From the NCBI GenBank assembly GCA_002433675.1, contig DJIP01000254.1, forward strand, positions 1 through 28,763: 28,763 nucleotides of DNA. Reading direction: 5' to 3'. The position numbers and the translations under genes were made by a program. Every line of letters begins with the position of its first letter. Position 1 is the first letter of the stretch. The notes under the pieces were generated by a model, which did not search any database, was not told where the DNA came from, and was given only the letters and a program-made list of their open reading frames with translations. Positions 24,587 to 28,763 of this stretch are shown here, one piece after another. The stretch comes from Halomonas halophila. Lineage in GTDB: Bacteria; Pseudomonadota; Gammaproteobacteria; Pseudomonadales; Halomonadaceae.

Positions 24587-25285
24587 GTGGCTGACATGGC
24601 ACCTCAACCGCCAGGCGCGGCGCGCCTTCATCCCTACCAGCGGGAGTTCATCGAGTTCGCCATCGGCGAGGGCGTGCTCAGTTTCGGTGAGTTCACCCTG
24701 AAGTCGGGGCGGGTGAGCCCGTACTTCTTCAACGCCGGCCTGTTCAAGACCGGCCGCGCCCTGGCGCGCCTCGGGCGCTTCTACGCCAAGGCCATCGAGC
24801 AAAGCGGGATCGAGGCCGACGTGCTGTTCGGGCCGGCCTACAAGGGCATTTCGCTGGCGGCGACCACCGCCGTGGCGCTGGCTGATCATCATGACCGTGA
24901 TCTGCCCTTTGCGTTCAATCGCAAGGAGGCCAAGGACCACGGCGAAGGCGGCAACATCGTCGGGGCCGCGCTCGACGGTCGCATCATGATCATCGATGAC
25001 GTGATCACCGCCGGTACGGCGATCCGTGAGGTGATGGGGCTGATCGACGGCGCCGGCGCCCAGGCCGCCGGGGTGGTGGTGGCGCTGGATCGGCAGGAGC
25101 GCGCCAGCGACGACACCGACAAGAGCGCCATCCAGCAGGTGCAGGCCGAGTTCGGCATCCCGGTGGTCAGCATCGTCGGCCTCGACCAGGTGCTGGCCTA
25201 CCTCGAACAGAGCGGGGGCGATACCCTCAAACCCCACGCCGAGGCCATCCGTGCCTACCGCGAACGCTACGGCGTCAGCGCCTGA
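24587..25285 (+). CDS. pyrE: Orotate phosphoribosyltransferase
   Basis: The protein of about 232 residues converts orotate and PRPP to OMP in pyrimidine synthesis. [45 protein letters not shown] and the PRPP loop [14 protein letters not shown] are all present. The GTG at 24587 is chosen because AGGAGG ends four bases upstream; ATG 24596 is the alternative. Compared with Pseudomonas PyrE it has a short N-terminal extension. It is divergent from crc with a 109-bp gap. Confidence 0.96.
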   Translation: MADMAPQPPGAARLHPYQREFIEFAIGEGVLSFGEFTLKSGRVSPYFFNAGLFKTGRALARLGRFYAKAIEQSGIEADVLFGPAYKGISLAATTAVALADHHDRDLPFAFNRKEAKDHGEGGNIVGAALDGRIMIIDDVITAGTAIREVMGLIDGAGAQAAGVVVALDRQERASDDTDKSAIQQVQAEFGIPVVSIVGLDQVLAYLEQSGGDTLKPHAEAIRAYRERYGVSA

Positions 25286-25383
25286 GTCGCTATGGCTTCC
25301 TTGCGCCGAGGTCTTCCTCCCTGGAAGGCCTCGGTGATCTCCCTGCCTCACATCGTCCTCCGCCGCGATCCTGGTGATGTCCA

Positions 25384-25884
25384 ATGCTCGACGTGGTGCT
25401 CTATCAACCCGAGATTCCGCCGAACACCGGCAATCTGATACGCCTGTGCGCCAATACCGGATTTCGCCTGCACCTTATTGAGCCGTTAGGCTTTACCCTA
25501 GACGATAAGCGCCTCAGGCGCGCGGGGCTGGACTACCATGAGTGGGCGCGGGTCCGGGTCCACGCCGACTGGCAGACGTTCATCGAAGAGGTTTCGCCTT
25601 CTCGGGTCTTCGCCGTCTCGACCCGCGGGCGGCGTGGTTACCACGAGCCCGACTATCGTTCCGGCGACGCCCTGGTGTTCGGCCCCGAGACCCGTGGCCT
25701 GCCCCAGGCGATGCTCGATTCACTGCCGCCGGAGCAGCGCCTGCGCATCCCGATGCTGCCGGACAGCCGCAGCCTGAACCTGTCCAACGCCTGTGCGGTG
25801 CTGGTGTTCGAGGCCTGGCGACAACTCGATTTCGACGGCGCGGCGCGACTCGATGTCCAGCCCGGCGCCCAGGACGACGCATGA
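25384..25884 (+). CDS. trmL: tRNA (cytidine(34)/uridine(34)-2'-O)-methyltransferase
   Basis: The 166-residue SPOUT methyltransferase modifies the wobble base of tRNA-Leu. Motifs: [15 protein letters not shown] near the N-terminus, [10 protein letters not shown] (knot region) and [18 protein letters not shown]. Its stop overlaps the rep start by four bases (ATGA). Confidence 0.95.
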   Translation: MLDVVLYQPEIPPNTGNLIRLCANTGFRLHLIEPLGFTLDDKRLRRAGLDYHEWARVRVHADWQTFIEEVSPSRVFAVSTRGRRGYHEPDYRSGDALVFGPETRGLPQAMLDSLPPEQRLRIPMLPDSRSLNLSNACAVLVFEAWRQLDFDGAARLDVQPGAQDDA

Positions 25885-27947
25885 ATGCACCTGTGAAGAC
25901 GATCCGTGAACGCATCCGTGGCCTCAACCCGCGTCAGCGCGAGGCCGTGCACTTCATCGACGGTCCCTGCCTGGTGCTGGCCGGGGCCGGCTCCGGCAAG
26001 ACCAGCGTGATCACCACCAAGATCGCCTACCTGATCCAGGAGTGCGGCATGAGCGCCCGGCGCATCGCCGCGGTGACCTTTACCAACAAGGCCGCCCGCG
26101 AGATGAAGGAGCGGGTCAGCTCGATGCTGCAGGGGCGTGAAGGCCACGGCCTGACGGTGTCGACCTTCCACACGCTCGGCCTCAACATCATTCGCGGCGA
26201 GCTCAAGGCGCTGGGCTACAAGCCGGGCTTTTCACTGTTCGATCCGGAAGACGCCAAGGCGCTGCTGCGCGATCTGATGAACAAGGACGCCCAGGTCGAC
26301 GCCGACCAGATCAATCAGGTCCAGGGAGTGATCTCCAACTGGAAGAACGACCTGATCCTGCCCGGCCAGGCGCTGTCCCACGCCGCCACCGAAGACGAGC
26401 AGTACGCCGCCCGGGTCTATGAGGCCTACGTTCGCCACCTCAAGGCCTACAACGCGGTGGACTTCGATGACCTGATCCTGCTGCCGGTGGTGCTGCTGCG
26501 CGACGACCCCGAGGCGCTGGCCCGCTGGCGGCGCAAGATCCACTACATGCTGGTGGACGAGTATCAGGACACCAACGTCAGCCAGTACATGCTGGTACGC
26601 ATGCTGATGGCCGAGCGCCAGACCTTCACCGTGGTCGGCGACGATGACCAGTCGATCTACGCCTGGCGCGGTGCCCGGCCGGAGAACCTGGTGACCCTGG
26701 GCGAGGACTTTCCGCGGCTCAAGGTGATCAAGCTGGAGCAGAACTACCGCTCCACCGGCACCATCCTGCGCGCCGCCAACACCCTGATCGCCAATAACCC
26801 CCACGTCTACGACAAGACCCTGTGGTCGGACATGGGCCAGGGCGATCCGATCCGGGTGGTGGTCACGCGCCACGAGGAGGCCGAGACCGAGCGGGTCGCC
26901 AGCGAGATCCTGACCCGCCGGATCAAGGAGCGCGCCGAATGGCGCGACTTCGCGGTGCTCTACCGCGGCAACTTCCAGGCACGCCTGCTGGAATTGAAGC
27001 TGCAGCACTACCAGATTCCCTACAAGTTGTCCGGCGGCACCTCGTTCTTCTCCCGGGGCGAGATCAAGGACGCCATGGCCTACCTGCGGCTGTTGATCAA
27101 TCCGGCCGACGACAACGCCTTCCTGCGTATCGTCAACGTGCCGCGTCGCGAGATCGGCCCGACCACCCTGGAAAAGCTTGCCAACTACGCCACCGAGCGC
27201 GGCGTCTCGTTGTTTGCCGCCTGTCACGAGCTGGGCCTGGCCGAGCAGCTGCCGGCCCGCGCGGTGGAGCGCCTGACGCGGTTCACCCACTTTATCGATG
27301 GCGTGCGCCGACGCATGGACCAGGGCGATGCCATCGCCGCGATCCGCGAGATGATACGCGAGATGGACTACGAGGCCTGGCTCTACCAGAACGCCAGCGC
27401 CCCCACCATCGCCGAGCGGCGCATGGCCAACGTGTGGATCCTGATCGACCAGCTCGAGAAGTCGATGCAGGCCGATCCGGAAGAGAACACCGCCAGCACC
27501 GATACCGAAACCGACGACGTGGAATCGGCGATCTCGCGCCTGGTATTGCGCGATATCCTCGAGCAACAAGCGGAAGAAGATGACTCGGATCGTGTGCAGT
27601 TGCTGACCATGCACGCCTCCAAGGGCCTCGAGTTCCCCCACGTCTACCTGATGGGTCTCGAGGAAGAGCTGTTGCCTCACCGCAACTCCATCGAGGCCGG
27701 CACCGTTGAGGAGGAGCGCCGTCTGGCCTACGTTGGCATCACCCGTGCCCGGCGTACCCTGACCATGACGCTGGCGCGCCAGCGCAAGGCCTACGGAGAG
27801 CTGATGGACTGCGCCCCGAGCCGCTTCCTCGACGAGTTGCCGCCGGATGATCTGGAGTGGGAAGGACGCGCCGACCGGGAGGACCCCGAGCGCAAGCAGG
27901 AGCGGGGCAAGAGCGCCATCGCCGGGCTGCGCTCGCTGCTGGACTGA
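25881..27947 (+). CDS. rep: ATP-dependent DNA helicase Rep
   Basis: The 688-residue superfamily 1A helicase has Walker A GAGSGKT (about residues 35-41), [14 protein letters not shown] (motif Ia), VDEYQDTN (motif II), [15 protein letters not shown] (III), LEQNYRST (IV), [16 protein letters not shown] (V) and [14 protein letters not shown] (VI). Rep removes proteins ahead of the replication fork. Similar length to E. coli Rep (673). The ATG at 25881 overlaps trmL; the longer frame upstream only shadows trmL. Confidence 0.97.
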   Translation: MNAPVKTIRERIRGLNPRQREAVHFIDGPCLVLAGAGSGKTSVITTKIAYLIQECGMSARRIAAVTFTNKAAREMKERVSSMLQGREGHGLTVSTFHTLGLNIIRGELKALGYKPGFSLFDPEDAKALLRDLMNKDAQVDADQINQVQGVISNWKNDLILPGQALSHAATEDEQYAARVYEAYVRHLKAYNAVDFDDLILLPVVLLRDDPEALARWRRKIHYMLVDEYQDTNVSQYMLVRMLMAERQTFTVVGDDDQSIYAWRGARPENLVTLGEDFPRLKVIKLEQNYRSTGTILRAANTLIANNPHVYDKTLWSDMGQGDPIRVVVTRHEEAETERVASEILTRRIKERAEWRDFAVLYRGNFQARLLELKLQHYQIPYKLSGGTSFFSRGEIKDAMAYLRLLINPADDNAFLRIVNVPRREIGPTTLEKLANYATERGVSLFAACHELGLAEQLPARAVERLTRFTHFIDGVRRRMDQGDAIAAIREMIREMDYEAWLYQNASAPTIAERRMANVWILIDQLEKSMQADPEENTASTDTETDDVESAISRLVLRDILEQQAEEDDSDRVQLLTMHASKGLEFPHVYLMGLEEELLPHRNSIEAGTVEEERRLAYVGITRARRTLTMTLARQRKAYGELMDCAPSRFLDELPPDDLEWEGRADREDPERKQERGKSAIAGLRSLLD

Positions 27948-27951
27948 ATCC

Positions 27952-27987
27952 ATCCACAGTCGCTGGATCGCCACAGGCTGTGGATAA
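27952..27987. repeat. Inverted repeat containing a consensus DnaA-box sequence downstream of rep
   Basis: ATCCACAG (27952-27959) and CTGTGGAT (27978-27985) are perfect arms 18 bp apart. The minus strand at 27979-27987 reads TTATCCACA, the consensus DnaA box. Only one exact box is present, so an origin is not claimed; titration, or chance, is equally possible. Confidence 0.4.
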
Positions 27988-28056
27988 GCCCGATGGCATC
28001 AAGGCTTGGCACGACCCGAGTGCAGGACCAGGCCTCGCCAGCAGACCAACGCAAAC

Positions 28057-28076
28057 GGGGCGCCCATGGGCGCCCC
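28057..28076. terminator. Perfect 20-base GC-rich palindrome between rep and the cytochrome gene
   Basis: GGGGCGCCCA and its complement TGGGCGCCCC lie between the convergent rep and cytochrome genes. On the minus strand it is followed by GTTTGCGTT, a weak T-rich tail, and it lies 24 bp after the cytochrome stop. It is a probable bidirectional transcription stop. Confidence 0.6.
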
Positions 28077-28099
28077 GCTGCTATATCGCGTGAGTCGAT

Positions 28100-28763
28100 T
28101 TACTGGGTCATGTAAATGACGGCCGCCTTGATCTCGTCATCGGACAGACTCGGGTTGCCACCCTTGGGCGGCATCGCGTTGAAACCGTTGATGGCGTGGT
28201 CATAGAGGGTGTCCATGCCCTTGGCCAGGCGCGGCTCCCAGGCGGCGGCGTCACCGCGAACCGGGGCGCCGGCGACACCGGCTTCATGGCACGCCATGCA
28301 GATGCCGCCGTATACCGCTTCACCATCGATGGCCGCCACCGCCGGGTCGACCTCGGCAGAGCCTGCATTGGCCGCAGCGGCGTCGTCGCCACCTGCTTCG
28401 TCGCCAGCCGCATCGGTGGCGGCAGCGTCCTCACCTGCTGCTGCTTCACCGGCAGCGGCGCTGTCATCCGATGCTGTCTCTTCGGCAGGGGCCGCCTCGC
28501 TGGCGCCTGCGTCGCTTGACGGCACTTCCATCACCGGCTCGACCAGGTAAGCCACCGCCGCATGGACTTCTTCATCGGACAGGTTCGGGTTGCCGCCACG
28601 GGCCGGCATCGCATTGAAACCGTTAAGAGCGTGATCCAGCAGGGTGTCGAAGCCCTTGGTGGTGCGTTCGGCCCAGCCCGCTTCGTCGCCACGCTTGGGT
28701 GCGCCGGCGACGCCGGTATCGTGGCAGGCCATGCAGATGCCGCCGTAGACGGCTTCGCCATCG
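28100..28763 (-). CDS. Two-domain cytochrome c5-family protein (5' end outside the window)
   Basis: The reading frame is open to the window edge, so the start and signal peptide are missing. Two tandem cytochrome c domains each have a haem motif CMACH and a distal Met in GFNAMPxxGGNP. They are about 70% alike by eye and are joined by a linker of about 60 residues that is almost only Ala, Glu, Asp, Gly and Ser. Family members carry electrons in the periplasm. The first visible domain begins GGICMACHDTGVAG. This is not part of the metal island. Low-complexity coding DNA in the linker may be variable between strains. Confidence 0.9.
   Translation of the reverse strand, partial: DGEAVYGGICMACHDTGVAGAPKRGDEAGWAERTTKGFDTLLDHALNGFNAMPARGGNPNLSDEEVHAAVAYLVEPVMEVPSSDAGASEAAPAEETASDDSAAAGEAAAGEDAAATDAAGDEAGGDDAAAANAGSAEVDPAVAAIDGEAVYGGICMACHEAGVAGAPVRGDAAAWEPRLAKGMDTLYDHAINGFNAMPPKGGNPSLSDDEIKAAVIYMTQ

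Noticed and set aside
26232..27974. 580-codon minus-strand reading frame
   Set aside because: It runs fully antisense to rep and arises from GC-rich codon bias; no family resemblance.
27948..28000. Replication origin after rep
   Set aside because: Only one exact DnaA box and no AT-rich unwinding region or origin-associated genes are present.

Overview
This window looks like a chromosomal segment of a GC-rich gammaproteobacterium, most likely a Halomonas-type (Halomonadaceae) organism. The family assignment is an inference from protein style and from the yicC / rph / crc-like / pyrE / trmL / rep neighbourhood. It has two parts: an accessory metal-resistance island (start of the window to about 21,760) and a housekeeping block (21,765 to the end).

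Island, left part (146-10,804). A periplasmic DegP/MucD-like protease (minus) diverges from a His-tailed cation diffusion facilitator. A terminator-like hairpin then precedes a DsbA-like thiol oxidoreductase overlapping an M23 endopeptidase. A frameshifted remnant of a ZIP metal transporter follows. Next comes a ZntR/CadR-type MerR regulator divergent from a Zn/Cd/Pb P1B-ATPase, which is chained to lipoprotein signal peptidase (lspA), apolipoprotein N-acyltransferase (lnt) and a LysM-YkuD L,D-transpeptidase. Two promoters, in front of the CDF gene and of the ATPase, carry 19-bp-spacer MerR-type dyads with a shared core. This suggests one regulon joining metal export to envelope maintenance.

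Island, middle (about 11,037-12,922). CtaG-like, PCu(A)C and SCO genes form a tight copper-delivery cluster with no oxidase subunits in sight. The ctaG 5' end lacks a normal start codon where homology begins.

Island, right part (13,096-18,102). There is an arsenic-type operon on the minus strand (arsR, a small membrane protein, a rhodanese interrupted by an in-frame TAG, and an ACR3/BASS-type transporter). It sits directly behind a mer operon (merTPFA, divergent from merR) with a textbook mer operator. MerA lacks the N-terminal NmerA domain and MerF lacks its second Cys pair.

Mobility end (18,103-21,764). A mostly empty 0.5-kb stretch is followed by a small orphan ORF cut near its 3' end by an IS256-family insertion, then a P4-type tyrosine integrase. 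Between the integrase and the 3' end of yicC lie three TTGGTGGA repeats and a 14-bp dyad. The 3' end of yicC is a known integration target for mobilizable genomic islands, so this looks like the integrase-proximal end of such an island. The other end is not in the window.

Housekeeping block. yicC (minus), rph (plus), a Crc-like ExoIII-fold protein whose nuclease residues are replaced (minus), pyrE, trmL and rep (plus), and a 5'-truncated two-domain cytochrome c5 gene (minus). No tRNA, rRNA or CRISPR array was recognised.
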